48,671 bases of DNA from an uncultured Coriobacteriaceae bacterium (GCA_949294735.1 CASFII010000003.1:1-48671); one strand, 5' to 3'; shown: positions 33,126-44,570, counted from the first letter of the stretch. A program made the numbers and translations. Notes: generated by a model not told the origin, from the sequence alone.

Positions 33126-35222
33126 ATGGCAAGAGTTTCCGAACTATACGGCTCAATGGTGTTCAACGAACACACCATGCAAGAGCGTTTGCCGTCTGTT
33201 ACTTACAAGCGCCTGCTCAAAACCATGAAAGAAGGTCAGCCTTTAGACCTTGATGTGGCAAACGAAGTAGCTCACGCCATGAAAGAATGGGCTATCGAAA
33301 AAGGTGCAACTCATTACACGCATTGGTTCCAGCCACTTTCTGGTATTACCTCAGAAAAGCATGATAGCTTCCTTGAACCATTAGGTGATGGTCGTGCCAT
33401 CATGAGTTTTTCTGGCAAGGAGCTCATCAAGGGTGAACCCGATGCATCCAGCTTATCTTCTGGCGGCTTGCGTGCTACGTTTGAAGCACGAGGCTATACA
33501 GTTTGGGATCCAACAAGCTATGCCTTCATTAAGGATGAAGTGCTGTGTATTCCTACGGCCTTTTGCTCATACACTGGTGAAGCACTCGACAAAAAGACGC
33601 CAATTCTGCGTTCCATGGCCGCCGTGGAAGAGCAAGTAAATCGCGTATTAGCTTTGTTTGGTGAAGAAAAGCAGCGTGTTATTACCACGCTCGGCGCGGA
33701 ACAGGAATACTTCCTCATTTCTGAAGAAACGTATGCGCAGCGTCAAGACCTGATTATGACTGGTCGCACCCTGTTTGGTGCTGCTCCGTGCAAGGGGCAA
33801 GAGCTTGAAGAGCACTATTTCGGTGCCATTCGCCCAACGGTAAACGAATATATGAAAGAGCTGGATGATGAGCTGTGGGCGTTGGGTGTTCCAGCAAAAA
33901 CGAAGCACAACGAAACGGCTCCAGCACAGCATGAGCTGGCTCCGCTTTTCACGAACACTAACCGCGCTATCGACGAAAACTTGCTTACCATGGAAAAGAT
34001 GCGTCTTTTGGCCTCGCACCATGGTTTGGTTTGCCTGCAGCACGAAAAGCCTTTCGAAGGCATTAACGGCAGCGGCAAGCACAATAACTGGAGTATTTCT
34101 GTTGCTGGCAAAAACCTCTTTGATCCGGGTGCCGACCCTATGCATAACCTGCGTTTTCTGGTTTTGCTGGCAGGGGTAGTACAGGCAGTTGACGATTATC
34201 AGGAACTGTTGCGCATGTCTGTTGCTTCTGCGGGTAATGACCATCGCTTAGGTGCGCACGAAGCACCTCCCGCCATTGTGTCAATCTTCCTCGGTGACGA
34301 ACTGGATGCAGTGGTAGAAGCGCTTACCACCGAACATGGCTATGAAAGTTCTGACCCAATAGAAATGGACTTGGGCGTAGAAGCGCTTCCGAACATCATC
34401 AAGGACAACACGGATCGCAATCGCACGAGCCCCTTCGCATTCACGGGGAACAAGTTCGAATTCCGTATGCCTGGTTCTTCGGTCAACCTGTCTGACTGCA
34501 ACATGGTGCTGAACACCGCTATGGCTAAGAGCCTGAAAGAATTCGCTGACGAAATGGAAGAACTCCAGGTTACGGGCGAAGTGTTTGAAGAAGCAGCTTT
34601 GGCGTACGTTCGTCGTACCCTTAAAGACCATCAGCGCATTATCTTTAATGGCAATGGCTACTCTGACGACTGGGAAGAAGAAGCCGCACGTCGTGGTTTG
34701 GCAAACAATCGCACGACTGCTGACGCTCTGCCTTGTCTTGTCTCTAAAAAGACTGAAGAGCTGTTTACCGAATTCGGGGTACTTTCTCCGACTGAAATTT
34801 TCAGCCGTTATGAAGTGAAGCTGGAAAAGTACAACAAGCTTATCAACATTGAGGCGCTGGTAATGGAGCGCATGGTTCAGCGCGTATATCTTCCCGCTAT
34901 CAATAACTATGCTTCCGAAGTGGCTCAGAATATGACAGCAATTCATAACGCCTGCGTAACAGCAGACCTCCATTCGCAGGAACATCTGCTTAATCGTCTG
35001 GTCAAAGGCATTTCTGCTATCAACAATCGTTTGCAGGACTTGTATCATATTCATGCTGATATTGCGGACATGAAGGACCAGCAAAAGCGCGCAAACAAGA
35101 ACGCGCACGAAGTAATTCCTGCTATGGATGCTTTGCGTGCTGTAGTAGACGACATGGAAAACGTGGTGGGAAGCGAGCATTGGCCTGTTCCTACCTATAA
35201 TGAAATGTTGTTCTACGTGTAA
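33126..35222 (+). CDS. glnN: Type III glutamine synthetase (GlnN)
   Basis: Makes glutamine from glutamate, ammonia and ATP; type III enzymes are large (about 700 aa) double-ring oligomers found in anaerobes and cyanobacteria. The 698-aa length and the motifs fit this type and not GSI: THYTHWFQPLSG near the N-terminus, SSLSSGGLRATFEARGYT.WDP, TLGAEQEYFLI, KTKHNETAPAQHELAPLFTNTNRA, HEKPFEGINGSGKHNNWS and NRTSPFAFTGNKFEFRMPGSS. AAGGAG lies 10 bases before ATG 33126; GTG 33117 is an alternative start only one base after it. The next gene follows after 62 bases. Confidence 0.95.
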   Translation: MARVSELYGSMVFNEHTMQERLPSVTYKRLLKTMKEGQPLDLDVANEVAHAMKEWAIEKGATHYTHWFQPLSGITSEKHDSFLEPLGDGRAIMSFSGKELIKGEPDASSLSSGGLRATFEARGYTVWDPTSYAFIKDEVLCIPTAFCSYTGEALDKKTPILRSMAAVEEQVNRVLALFGEEKQRVITTLGAEQEYFLISEETYAQRQDLIMTGRTLFGAAPCKGQELEEHYFGAIRPTVNEYMKELDDELWALGVPAKTKHNETAPAQHELAPLFTNTNRAIDENLLTMEKMRLLASHHGLVCLQHEKPFEGINGSGKHNNWSISVAGKNLFDPGADPMHNLRFLVLLAGVVQAVDDYQELLRMSVASAGNDHRLGAHEAPPAIVSIFLGDELDAVVEALTTEHGYESSDPIEMDLGVEALPNIIKDNTDRNRTSPFAFTGNKFEFRMPGSSVNLSDCNMVLNTAMAKSLKEFADEMEELQVTGEVFEEAALAYVRRTLKDHQRIIFNGNGYSDDWEEEAARRGLANNRTTADALPCLVSKKTEELFTEFGVLSPTEIFSRYEVKLEKYNKLINIEALVMERMVQRVYLPAINNYASEVAQNMTAIHNACVTADLHSQEHLLNRLVKGISAINNRLQDLYHIHADIADMKDQQKRANKNAHEVIPAMDALRAVVDDMENVVGSEHWPVPTYNEMLFYV

Positions 35223-35284
35223 TTTCGTAATTGCAAAGAACAAGGGTTTGATAAAGCGGCTTGCCGCACATGAAAGGACAAATA

Positions 35285-35794
35285 ATGGTAGATCGCGTTG
35301 TAGAGCACGAGGTAGAAGAAGTTCCAGAAATTCCTGAGATTCTGGAAAAGGCTTTGCTGTATTCCCTGGAAGAAGCAAAGAAGAAGCTGAACGACAAAAA
35401 GGACGTTGTTCCGTTTACGTCTTTGGTTGTTCGTGAAAACCTCTTTATTGAAACGCATCCTGCAAATTCTTCAGAAGAATGCTTTAACCTTGCGCGTCAT
35501 ACCGTAGAAGGTGCTCGCGGTGCGAATGCCTATGCTTTGTGCTATGACGGCTACGTTGACACTGACGAAGGTCGTAAAGACGCCATTATTGCTGAAGGTG
35601 GCGTACCGGGTGTAGACGAAGGCTATGCAGTTGGCTATCTGTACACCATCGACGAAGAGGGAACCATTACCTTCGATGATGAACCTGCATTCATTGGTGA
35701 AGCACCGAACTTCATGGCTGGTTTGAAAGATGCTTCTCAATACGAAGAAGATGAAATTGAAGATCGTTATTTGGAGGCAGAACCAGAAAACTAG
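35285..35794 (+). CDS. Acidic protein of unknown function downstream of glnN
   Basis: A 169-aa strongly acidic soluble protein with the Glu-rich start VEHEVEEVPEIPEILEKALL and Glu/Asp-rich tail. The middle (LVVRENLFIETHPANSSEECFNLARHTVEGARGANAYALCYDGYVDTDEGRKDAIIAEGG) has a regular alternation of strands and turns, suggesting a compact alpha/beta domain. I do not recognise the family. GAAAGGA precedes ATG 35285. It lies 62 bases after glnN with no terminator between, so the two are probably co-transcribed, and it could be a glutamine synthetase-associated protein. That link is positional only. Confidence 0.75.
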   Translation: MVDRVVEHEVEEVPEIPEILEKALLYSLEEAKKKLNDKKDVVPFTSLVVRENLFIETHPANSSEECFNLARHTVEGARGANAYALCYDGYVDTDEGRKDAIIAEGGVPGVDEGYAVGYLYTIDEEGTITFDDEPAFIGEAPNFMAGLKDASQYEEDEIEDRYLEAEPEN

Positions 35795-35816
35795 GTTCTT
35801 TCTTGAAATAATCCTG

Positions 35817-35849
35817 AAAGGCTTTCACGCACGTTGCGCGGAAGCCTTT
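35817..35849 (+). terminator. Terminator-like hairpin
   Basis: A 10-bp stem (35817-35826 with 35840-35849, one G-T pair) with a 13-base loop, after the glnN-linked gene. A weak T content follows. Confidence 0.55.
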
Positions 35850-35875
35850 GCTATAGGATAGGGGCGAGGTGAAGA

Positions 35876-38102
<2,227 letters not shown>

Positions 38103-38211
38103 GTTTGCTTTCGTAAATCTTTTGCAAGGACATCAATTTTTCGTAACTCTTCTTCGTGGTTGTTGCGCGTGCTGGTAGTATGAACAAACGTATACAAAGG
38201 AAAGGGAATTC

Positions 38212-39567
38212 ATGTCGTTAGCTGCATCAGATACTTCTAAGGTTGCCGATGGTCGTACTACCTCTGAACTAGGTGCTGTCTTACCTTTGACTGCCGAGGT
38301 TCGTGACAATCACCTTTTTGTAGGTGGGGTTGATATGGTCAATCTCGCCAAAGAGCAAGGTACCGTACTGTACGTCATGGACGAGGCGGATATTCGGACG
38401 CGCATGGAAACCTACCGGGAAGCTTTTCGTTCTCGTTATGAAAACTCGGATGTTTTGTATGCGAGCAAAGCGTTTTTGAATAAAGAAATCTTGCGAATTG
38501 CCGCCGACGAGCACCTGTGTCTTGATGTTTCTGGCGGTGGCGAATTAGCTTGCGCGCAAGCGGTAGGATTTCCTGCGGATCGTATTTTTGTACACGGCAA
38601 CAACAAAACGCCCCAAGAATTGCGCGAAGCAATTGCAGCTGGTGTAGGCCGCATTGTGGTGGATAGCCGCATAGAACTTGCACGCGTTTCAGAAATAGCG
38701 GGGGAGCTCGGCGTTGAGCAGCCTATTTTCATGCGCATAACGCCAGGCGTTGAAATCGATACTCATGAATATATTCGTACGGGGTGCGAAGATTCAAAGT
38801 TCGGTTTTACCATGCTAAATGATTTTGCGTTCAAATGTATCAAGGACGCGTTGGAAGCTCCTCATGTGAAGTTGGTGGGCTTGCATTGCCATATCGGTTC
38901 TCAGGCGTTTGCGCTTAAGCCCTTCCGTGAGGCAGCTCATATTATGGTAGAGCTTATGGACAGGGTTCGAAGCGAATACGGGTACACGCTGACCGAACTG
39001 GATTTGGGCGGTGGTTTAGGCGTTGCCTACACAGCCGACCAACACCCAGCGAGTATCGACGAATTCGCCAACATGACAACCGAAGCAGTAAAGGACGCGT
39101 GTGCAGAATTCAACATGCCCTTGCCGCGCCTTTTGGTGGAACCAGGCAGAAGCATAGTGGCGAATGCGGGAATTACACTCTATACCGTTGGCATCTTAAA
39201 GACGCTGCCTAATATCCGTAAGTATGTAGCCATAGACGGCGGGATGTCGGATAACATTCGCACGGCACTCTATGGGGCCGACTATGAGGCAACTATTGCG
39301 AATAAGGCGAATGAACAACGCACTGAAATCGTGACATTGTGCGGCAAGCATTGCGAAAGCGGCGACGTGGTGGCTGTTGATGTTTCGTTGCAGCGGGCTG
39401 ACATAGGCGATATTGTTGCTGTCTTTTCCACGGGTGCATATTGCCACAGCATGTCTTCTAACTACAACGGTCAACCGCGACCTGCTATTGTGTTTGTAAA
39501 AGACGGTGAGGCACGTGTAGTTACGCGGCGTGAAACCTACGCAGATTTGTTTGAGTGTGATATTTAG
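38212..39567 (+). CDS. lysA: Diaminopimelate decarboxylase (LysA)
   Basis: PLP enzyme that decarboxylates meso-diaminopimelate to L-lysine. A 451-aa fold-type III protein: PLP lysine in VLYASKAFLN, CLDVSGGGELACAQ, FVHGNNKTPQEL, GCEDSKFGF, GLHCHIGSQ, EPGRSIVANAG (phosphate-binding), and the active-site C-E-S-x-D (LCGKHCESGDVV) and FSTGAYCHSM near the C-terminus. GGAAAGGGA precedes ATG 38212. The following homoserine dehydrogenase makes this an aspartate-family amino acid cluster. Confidence 0.95.
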   Translation: MSLAASDTSKVADGRTTSELGAVLPLTAEVRDNHLFVGGVDMVNLAKEQGTVLYVMDEADIRTRMETYREAFRSRYENSDVLYASKAFLNKEILRIAADEHLCLDVSGGGELACAQAVGFPADRIFVHGNNKTPQELREAIAAGVGRIVVDSRIELARVSEIAGELGVEQPIFMRITPGVEIDTHEYIRTGCEDSKFGFTMLNDFAFKCIKDALEAPHVKLVGLHCHIGSQAFALKPFREAAHIMVELMDRVRSEYGYTLTELDLGGGLGVAYTADQHPASIDEFANMTTEAVKDACAEFNMPLPRLLVEPGRSIVANAGITLYTVGILKTLPNIRKYVAIDGGMSDNIRTALYGADYEATIANKANEQRTEIVTLCGKHCESGDVVAVDVSLQRADIGDIVAVFSTGAYCHSMSSNYNGQPRPAIVFVKDGEARVVTRRETYADLFECDI

Positions 39568-39685
39568 ACGCTATGGAAAGGTTCATACGCGCAAAGTGAC
39601 GAAACGCTGTGAAAGAACACAGGGAATTGTTCGCAATTGCAAGGAAACTAAAGCAAGATAAGCAGAACTACCTAAGGAGAAGATC

Positions 39686-40969
39686 ATGACGGTTAAGCTT
39701 GGCTTAGTGGGAACTGGCACGGTGGGGTGCGGGTGCATAGATATTCTTGACGCACACAAAGAAGACTTCGCTCGTCACTATGGGGTAGACCTGGAGTGGA
39801 AGCGCATTTGTTCTCGCCGTTCTGTTCAAGCGGAAGCCCGTGGTCTGGAAGATATCTTCACCACCGATTGGCACGAAGTGGTCGAAGACCCCGAAATTGA
39901 CATTGTGGTGGAACTCATTGGTGGTACTACCACTGCTCGTGAAGTGGTTTTAGCTGCTTTGAACGCAGGAAAGAATGTGGTTACCGCAAACAAGGCGCTC
40001 ATGGCTAGCTTTGGGGAAGAAGTCATGAATGCAGCTGCAGAAAACAATTGTGAAATTGCCTTTGAGGGCAGTGTTGGTGGCGGCATTCCCATCATTGACC
40101 CTATGAAACATTCGCTTATCTCCAATGAGATTTCATCGGTTATGGGTATTGTGAATGGCACTACCAACTATATGCTTACGCGCATGGTAGATGCGGGTCT
40201 GTCCTATGAAGAAGCTTTAGCGGAGGCTCAGGCGAAGGGATATGCAGAGGCAGAGCCTTCTGCTGATGTTGACGGATTGGACGCGGCAGCAAAAATTGCA
40301 ATTCTGGCATCCATTGCATTTAATTCGCGCGTTACTTTGGCGGATGTTCATGCTGAAGGTATTCGCAACATCACCACAACTGACCTTGATGCTGCACACG
40401 ACATGGGTTATTGCGTGAAGCTGCTTGCTATTGCGAAGCGTACCTCCGAAGGAGTAAGTGTTCGCGTGCATCCTACGATGCTTCCGCTTACCCACCAACT
40501 GGCAACGGTGAATTCGGTTTACAACGCGATTTATGTCACAGGTGACGCAGTTGGTGAAACCATGTTCTTTGGTGAGGGGGCAGGGGCAAAACCTGCAGCA
40601 AGTGCTGTTATGGGTGATGTCTTAGAAGTTGGTCGTCATGTAGCGCAGGGCGTAAAGCCTTTGGTTGGGTGCACTTGTACCGACAAGCTTCCTATAGTTC
40701 CTATGGATGATTTAGAAACCAAGTACTACCTGCGCTTCACGGTTGCAGACCAGCCAGGTGTTTTGGCTGCCACGGCAAGTATTTTCGCCAAACATAAGGT
40801 GAGCGTTTATTCCGTTGTCCAGCGTGGTAAAAAAGATGCTGGTACGGTTGATTTGGTATACGTTACTCATACCGCACGAGAAAAGAATGTACGTGCCGCT
40901 TGCGCAGACATCGTAGCGTTAGAAGGCGTGGTCTTTGCCGAGCCGTCTATTATTCGCGTAGAAGATTAA
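39686..40969 (+). CDS. hom: Homoserine dehydrogenase with ACT domain (Hom)
   Basis: NAD(P)-dependent reduction of aspartate semialdehyde to homoserine, toward methionine and threonine. The 427-aa protein has the Rossmann start LGLVGTGTVGCG, NVVTANKALMA, FEGSVGGGIPIIDPMK, GIVNGTTNYML, the signature AEAQAKGYAEAEPSADVDGLDAAAK, and a C-terminal ACT domain from about 345 (YYLRFTVADQPGVLAATASIFAKHKVSVYSVVQ) typical of Gram-positive enzymes under threonine feedback. AAGGAGAAG gives a strong ribosome binding site. A 118-bp gap separates it from lysA. Confidence 0.95.
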   Translation: MTVKLGLVGTGTVGCGCIDILDAHKEDFARHYGVDLEWKRICSRRSVQAEARGLEDIFTTDWHEVVEDPEIDIVVELIGGTTTAREVVLAALNAGKNVVTANKALMASFGEEVMNAAAENNCEIAFEGSVGGGIPIIDPMKHSLISNEISSVMGIVNGTTNYMLTRMVDAGLSYEEALAEAQAKGYAEAEPSADVDGLDAAAKIAILASIAFNSRVTLADVHAEGIRNITTTDLDAAHDMGYCVKLLAIAKRTSEGVSVRVHPTMLPLTHQLATVNSVYNAIYVTGDAVGETMFFGEGAGAKPAASAVMGDVLEVGRHVAQGVKPLVGCTCTDKLPIVPMDDLETKYYLRFTVADQPGVLAATASIFAKHKVSVYSVVQRGKKDAGTVDLVYVTHTAREKNVRAACADIVALEGVVFAEPSIIRVED

Positions 40970-41002
40970 AAGCAGCAACTAGAAGATTTCGGAGAAACAA
41001 GC

Positions 41003-41791
41003 ATGCAGACGGAAGAAGTACAAGAAACTCTTCAAGAAGAATTGCAAACTGCACCTGATAAAGAGGTGCTTACCGCCTACAAGGGCTTCGTTGAAGCCAT
41101 TCATAATTCGGTAAAAGATTCTGTTGATCCAAGCACTATCGGCATTGTGTTTGACTGTGATGGCGTGTTGATTGACTCCGTTGATGTTTGGATGGACTTA
41201 GAAGCTAGCTTGGGAAGACGAGCTGGTATAGAAGTTACCGAAAAAGATACCGAAATCCTGCTGACCTTAACAATCCCTGAAGTGGGGGACTATTTTCACA
41301 ATACGTACGGCTTAGGTAATTCGCCTGAAGAGGTGGTTGCCATGATTGACGAACACATGATGGACTTCTACGGAAATCGCTCCCATGCCTGCGAAGGTGC
41401 ATCGGAGCTTGTGGAAAGCCTGGCAGAGTTGGGTGTTCACATGAGCGTGGCTTCTTCGAGCCGCAGTCCCTACATTTTGACGGGCCTTAAACATGTTGGC
41501 CTGGCACGCTATATGGACGCCATTATGTCGGTCGATGACGTGCAGGCTTCCAAGCGTGAGCCAAAAGTGTTTGAAGCGTGTCGCGAAGCAATGGGAACTT
41601 CCTTGGAAAACACCTGGGGTGTAGAAGATTCACTCTATGCTGTTCGTACGCTGCACAATGCCGGTTTTAAGGTGCTTACGGTATTTGGCCACGACATGGG
41701 CGGCACCCGTGAAGAGTTTGCCGCCCTGAGCAACAAAGTGGTGAGTTCGCTGAGCGAAGTGTCTCCAAGCTTGTTTTTGCAGCAAGATTAG
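41003..41791 (+). CDS. HAD-family hydrolase (phosphoglycolate phosphatase-like)
   Basis: A 262-aa HAD hydrolase with an acidic N-terminal extension of about 45 residues before motif I (GIVFDCDGVLIDS, the nucleophile Asp and acid Asp). Motif II is in SVASSSRSPYI, motif III Lys in KREPKVFE, and the motif IV region in WGVEDSLYAV. The helical cap after motif I places it in the beta-phosphoglucomutase/phosphoglycolate phosphatase-like group. The substrate is unknown. GGAGAAAC precedes ATG 41003, 33 bases after hom, so it is probably in the same transcript. Confidence 0.88.
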   Translation: MQTEEVQETLQEELQTAPDKEVLTAYKGFVEAIHNSVKDSVDPSTIGIVFDCDGVLIDSVDVWMDLEASLGRRAGIEVTEKDTEILLTLTIPEVGDYFHNTYGLGNSPEEVVAMIDEHMMDFYGNRSHACEGASELVESLAELGVHMSVASSSRSPYILTGLKHVGLARYMDAIMSVDDVQASKREPKVFEACREAMGTSLENTWGVEDSLYAVRTLHNAGFKVLTVFGHDMGGTREEFAALSNKVVSSLSEVSPSLFLQQD

Positions 41792-41830
41792 TCTCTAAGA
41801 GCTGTTTGCTGGTGGGCTGGTGTTAAGTAA

Positions 41831-42568
41831 CTAACCCAAAATCTTTCCGTCAAGCGAAATAGTGACAATATCCAGCGGTAGGTTCTTGCCGCTGTTTTGC
41901 AATGCTGTTTTTACGGCATTTTCTAACCCGCCACAGCAAGGCACTTGCATACGCACCACAGTAATCCCTTGAATGTCGTTGTTGCGAAAGATTTCAGTAA
42001 GCTTGTCTGCGTAATTTACTGCATCGAGCTTCGGGCAGCCTACTAAGGTAACGTGCCCTCTGATAAATTTCTCATGGAATCCAGCGTAGGCATAAGCGGT
42101 GCAGTCAGCTGCAATAAGGAGCTTTTTGCCCTGATAGTAGGGTGCCGTTACGGGGAGCAATTTAATCTGTACGGGCCATTGAGAAAGTTGGCTTGGGCGT
42201 TCGGCGTCCGCAGTGTTTTCTTGAGTTGAAGGTAATTCTTTATTGGTGTTGTTTGTAGATGAGCTCACAGAACCAGCAGGATTGATGGTTCTTGCTTGGG
42301 TTCCAGGGCAGCCGCAGGACGAAGACTCCGCGTTCTTCTGGTTGGCAAGAACCGCAGCTTCGTCGTAGGGTAATGCTTCACGTTCGGTAATGGTAATAGC
42401 TCCCGTGGGACAAGCTGGCAGGCAATCGCCCAGACCGTCGCAATAATCGTCTCTTATGAGCCTTGCTTTCCCGTCCACCATAGCAATGGCACCTTCGTGA
42501 CATGCGGCAGCACAGGCGCCGCACCCATTACAGAGCGCTTCGTCAATATGAACAATGTTTCGTTTCAT
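41831..42568 (-). CDS. 4Fe-4S dicluster ferredoxin-type protein
   Basis: A 245-aa protein. The first 60 residues are a bacterial ferredoxin domain with clusters CNGCGACAAACHEGAI and CDGLGDCLPACPTGAI. The second lacks the usual second cysteine (Leu in its place), a variation that recurs in this protein group. A short CGCPG motif lies near residue 80. The remaining 130 residues form a mixed alpha/beta domain with LLIAADCTAYAYAGFHEKFI, GHVTLVGCPKLDAVNY and the VPCCGGLENAVKTAL motif, suggesting another metal or cluster site. The partner is unknown. GGCTG is a weak binding site upstream of the start. It is divergent from the CmpB-like gene. Confidence 0.85.
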   Translation of the reverse strand: MKRNIVHIDEALCNGCGACAAACHEGAIAMVDGKARLIRDDYCDGLGDCLPACPTGAITITEREALPYDEAAVLANQKNAESSSCGCPGTQARTINPAGSVSSSTNNTNKELPSTQENTADAERPSQLSQWPVQIKLLPVTAPYYQGKKLLIAADCTAYAYAGFHEKFIRGHVTLVGCPKLDAVNYADKLTEIFRNNDIQGITVVRMQVPCCGGLENAVKTALQNSGKNLPLDIVTISLDGKILG

Positions 42569-42787
42569 GATTTCAGCCTTTCTTATAAACTGGCGTGCTT
42601 ATTGTAATGAATCTTCGTAAAAAATGTTGTAAGTTTAGTATCATTTTGAAACAAATTGACAAAATAGTTACCCAAGGAAACTGTTTATAAACCGTTGCGG
42701 ATAAAAACACAAAGATAAAACTCCGCTGTGATACAGTTTGAGCGCTTTGTTTTCCGAATGCGTTGTGTGCAAAAGGTGGCTGACTTC

Positions 42788-44086
42788 GTGGTAGATTCAA
42801 AAGAAACAACTTCTGAGCCAATATCAGTTGAGCCTTTCAAAGGGCTTTTAGAAGCACGTATTCAAGAGCTAGGTGGGGAATCGCCGAATAGCGAAGGTGC
42901 ACCCATTGATAAACAAAAGCTCCCCTTAGCTATGAAAGTATTCGGTGTTCTATGCCTTTTAGGCGGCATCGTTGCAGCAATCCCAATGGTGCTCGTTTCT
43001 CTTGTGCTGGTAGCTGCGCTGCGCGGCGGCATGTTTAGCGAAACCACGCTTAACACCACCATCATCGTATCTACCCTTATAGCGCTGCTTACCATTACGT
43101 CTTTAGCGTTTATTGTGTTTGGCATCCGTCTTCTTCGCAATCGCCGCAGGTTTGCTGCCCAAACCTCAGAGGTGCTCGTGGTGCTCATTGTGGGTGCCAT
43201 TATTTGCGACATCATGCTGTTTGGTATTAGTTATGACCTTATTTACTATGCGGTCATCCTAATTCCACCCTTAGCGCTTACGGGCTATATTGACCCATCT
43301 TTGGAAGAGGAGCGTCAACTCCAGCGGAAACTTCGCGACTTAGAAACCGAAGAGCAGGCAGAAGAAGGTACGCTTGGTAGAGACCTAAGCGGCAAGGGTT
43401 ACATCAGCTTGAACTTCTTCAATCTGTTCTGGATTTTTGTGGTGAGTAGCGTAATTGGTCTCGGTATTGAAATGGTGTATCACTATCTAGTGGTAGTGCC
43501 TGGCGAAATTCAAGATCGTGCAGGCATGCTGTTTGGTCCCTTTTCTCCTATCTATGGGTTCGGTGCCGTTCTTTTAACCTTAGCTTTGAATCGATTCTAC
43601 AAAGCGCCTCTTGTGGTGGTGTTTATAGTGAGCGCTGTTATTGGTGGCTCATTTGAATACCTGGTCAGCTGGTTTATGGAGTTTGCTTTTGGTGCAGTGG
43701 CTTGGGACTATACGGGTTCAACGCTGTTCGGAGTGATACCAGATCCTATTGCTGCTATCTGCGACGGAAGAACAAGCACCTTGTTTATGTGTATGTGGGG
43801 CGCGCTTGGCTTTGTATGGATTAAATTCTTACTGCCCCGAGTTCTGCAGCTGGTAAATCTTATTCCTTGGAAGCTTCGCTATGTGGTTACCACCGCATGC
43901 GCTGCACTCATGATCTTAGATGGTGTTATGACTTTGCAAGCTCTGGACTGTTGGTATGAGCGCCTTTCAGGTATGCCTGTTCAAACACCTGTAGAACAAT
44001 TCTATGCAGAACGATTCGATAACGCGTATATGGAAAATCGCTTTGAGAGTATGACCATTCATCCTGACTCCGCTACCCGTGTTTAA
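42788..44086 (+). CDS. CmpB-like (putative ABC-type) multipass membrane protein
   Basis: A 432-aa protein. A hydrophilic N-terminus of about 50 residues is followed by several membrane segments (VFGVLCLLGGIVAAIPMVLV, TIIVSTLIALLTITSLAFIV, VLVVLIVGAIICDIMLFGIS), a charged linker (LEEERQLQRKLRDLETEEQAEEG) and a C-terminal part with the PF06541/CmpB signature: MLFGPFSPIYGFGAVLL, SFEYLVSWFMEFAFG, WDYTG, CMWGALGFVWIK. Proteins with this domain are widespread in Firmicutes and Coriobacteriia, and their function is not established. GTG 42788 is preceded by AAAGGTGG and is preferred. An ATG at 42728 would add 20 residues without a binding site. Confidence 0.82.
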   Translation: MVDSKETTSEPISVEPFKGLLEARIQELGGESPNSEGAPIDKQKLPLAMKVFGVLCLLGGIVAAIPMVLVSLVLVAALRGGMFSETTLNTTIIVSTLIALLTITSLAFIVFGIRLLRNRRRFAAQTSEVLVVLIVGAIICDIMLFGISYDLIYYAVILIPPLALTGYIDPSLEEERQLQRKLRDLETEEQAEEGTLGRDLSGKGYISLNFFNLFWIFVVSSVIGLGIEMVYHYLVVVPGEIQDRAGMLFGPFSPIYGFGAVLLTLALNRFYKAPLVVVFIVSAVIGGSFEYLVSWFMEFAFGAVAWDYTGSTLFGVIPDPIAAICDGRTSTLFMCMWGALGFVWIKFLLPRVLQLVNLIPWKLRYVVTTACAALMILDGVMTLQALDCWYERLSGMPVQTPVEQFYAERFDNAYMENRFESMTIHPDSATRV

Positions 44087-44364
44087 AAAATACCAACGTA
44101 CCATAGGAGCCAAAGAGGACGTGTCTTTAGGCTTTTCTTTCACGCGTAGCGAGCACCCTGAAGCCCTCCAACTTCGACGCGCTCCTATCGTTTCGCAGCT
44201 AACGCTGCTCCACTACGCGTCGCGCTGCTTCGCTTCAATTATGAATAATAAAGTTTGAAGATCAGACTTGTTTTTGGGCTTCAGGGTGTTCGCAAAACCA
44301 ACGGTTTCAGTGGTTCCCTCAACCTGTGGGTTCTGTGTGGAGATTCACTTAAAGGCGCGGTTGT
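44087..44364. other. Gene-free region with long inverted repeats
   Basis: Between the membrane-protein gene and the rplM promoter lie about 280 bases with no coding frame of interest. Prominent are a 16-bp inverted repeat (44151-44166 with 44276-44291, one mismatch), an inner 8-bp pair (acgcgtag 44142-44149 / ctacgcgt 44213-44220), GC-rich words (cgcgctgcttcgcttc), and an AT-rich central part with cttcaa...ttgaag (44233-44260). It could encode a small structured RNA or a mini-element, or act as the terminator region of the preceding gene. Confidence 0.5.
44151..44291. repeat. 16-bp inverted repeat bounding a 141-base segment
   Basis: Bases 44151-44166 (gagcaccctgaagccc) are complementary to 44276-44291 with a single C-T difference. 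No target-site duplication is evident from reading, so an insertion-element origin is only one option. Confidence 0.55.
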
Positions 44365-44394
44365 TTGACGAATTCGAAGATGCCGCACTATAAT
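44365..44394 (+). promoter_or_regulatory. Strong promoter of the rplM-rpsI operon
   Basis: TTGACG (44365-44370) and a perfect TATAAT (44389-44394) are separated by 18 bases. They are followed by a leader of about 170 bases. Confidence 0.85.
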
Positions 44395-44400
44395 GCAAAA

Positions 44401-44570
44401 GTTGCTTTCAAAAGCCCCGTACGCGCAGGGGAATAGCGGCACCGAAACGGGAGTCCAGGCCCGGGGAAGTGCGTTGGCGTAGGAACCCAACAGCAAAAGA
44501 CCTGCACTTTTGAAAACAAACAACCCATCAGCCTTTTGGTGTGATGGATAAGAAACACGGAGGATTTTAA
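44401..44570 (+). promoter_or_regulatory. Structured leader of the rplM-rpsI mRNA
   Basis: The 5' UTR is long and shows helix-forming segments. A 9-bp closing pair joins tttcaaaag (44406-44414) to cttttgaaa (44507-44515) around a GC-rich core (gccccgtacgcgcaggggaa...). A second stem ccatca/tgatgg lies just before the ribosome binding site (ACGGAGG). L13/S9 leaders with autoregulatory roles are known in Bacillus, and this one may be a counterpart; homology to the Rfam L13 leader was not tested. Confidence 0.5.

Noticed and set aside
34281..35378. Long minus-strand open frame (365 codons) opposite glnN
   Set aside because: It lies entirely antisense to a clearly conserved gene, has no binding site and a His/Cys/Phe-rich composition unlike proteins in this window. 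It is a by-product of codon bias in glnN.
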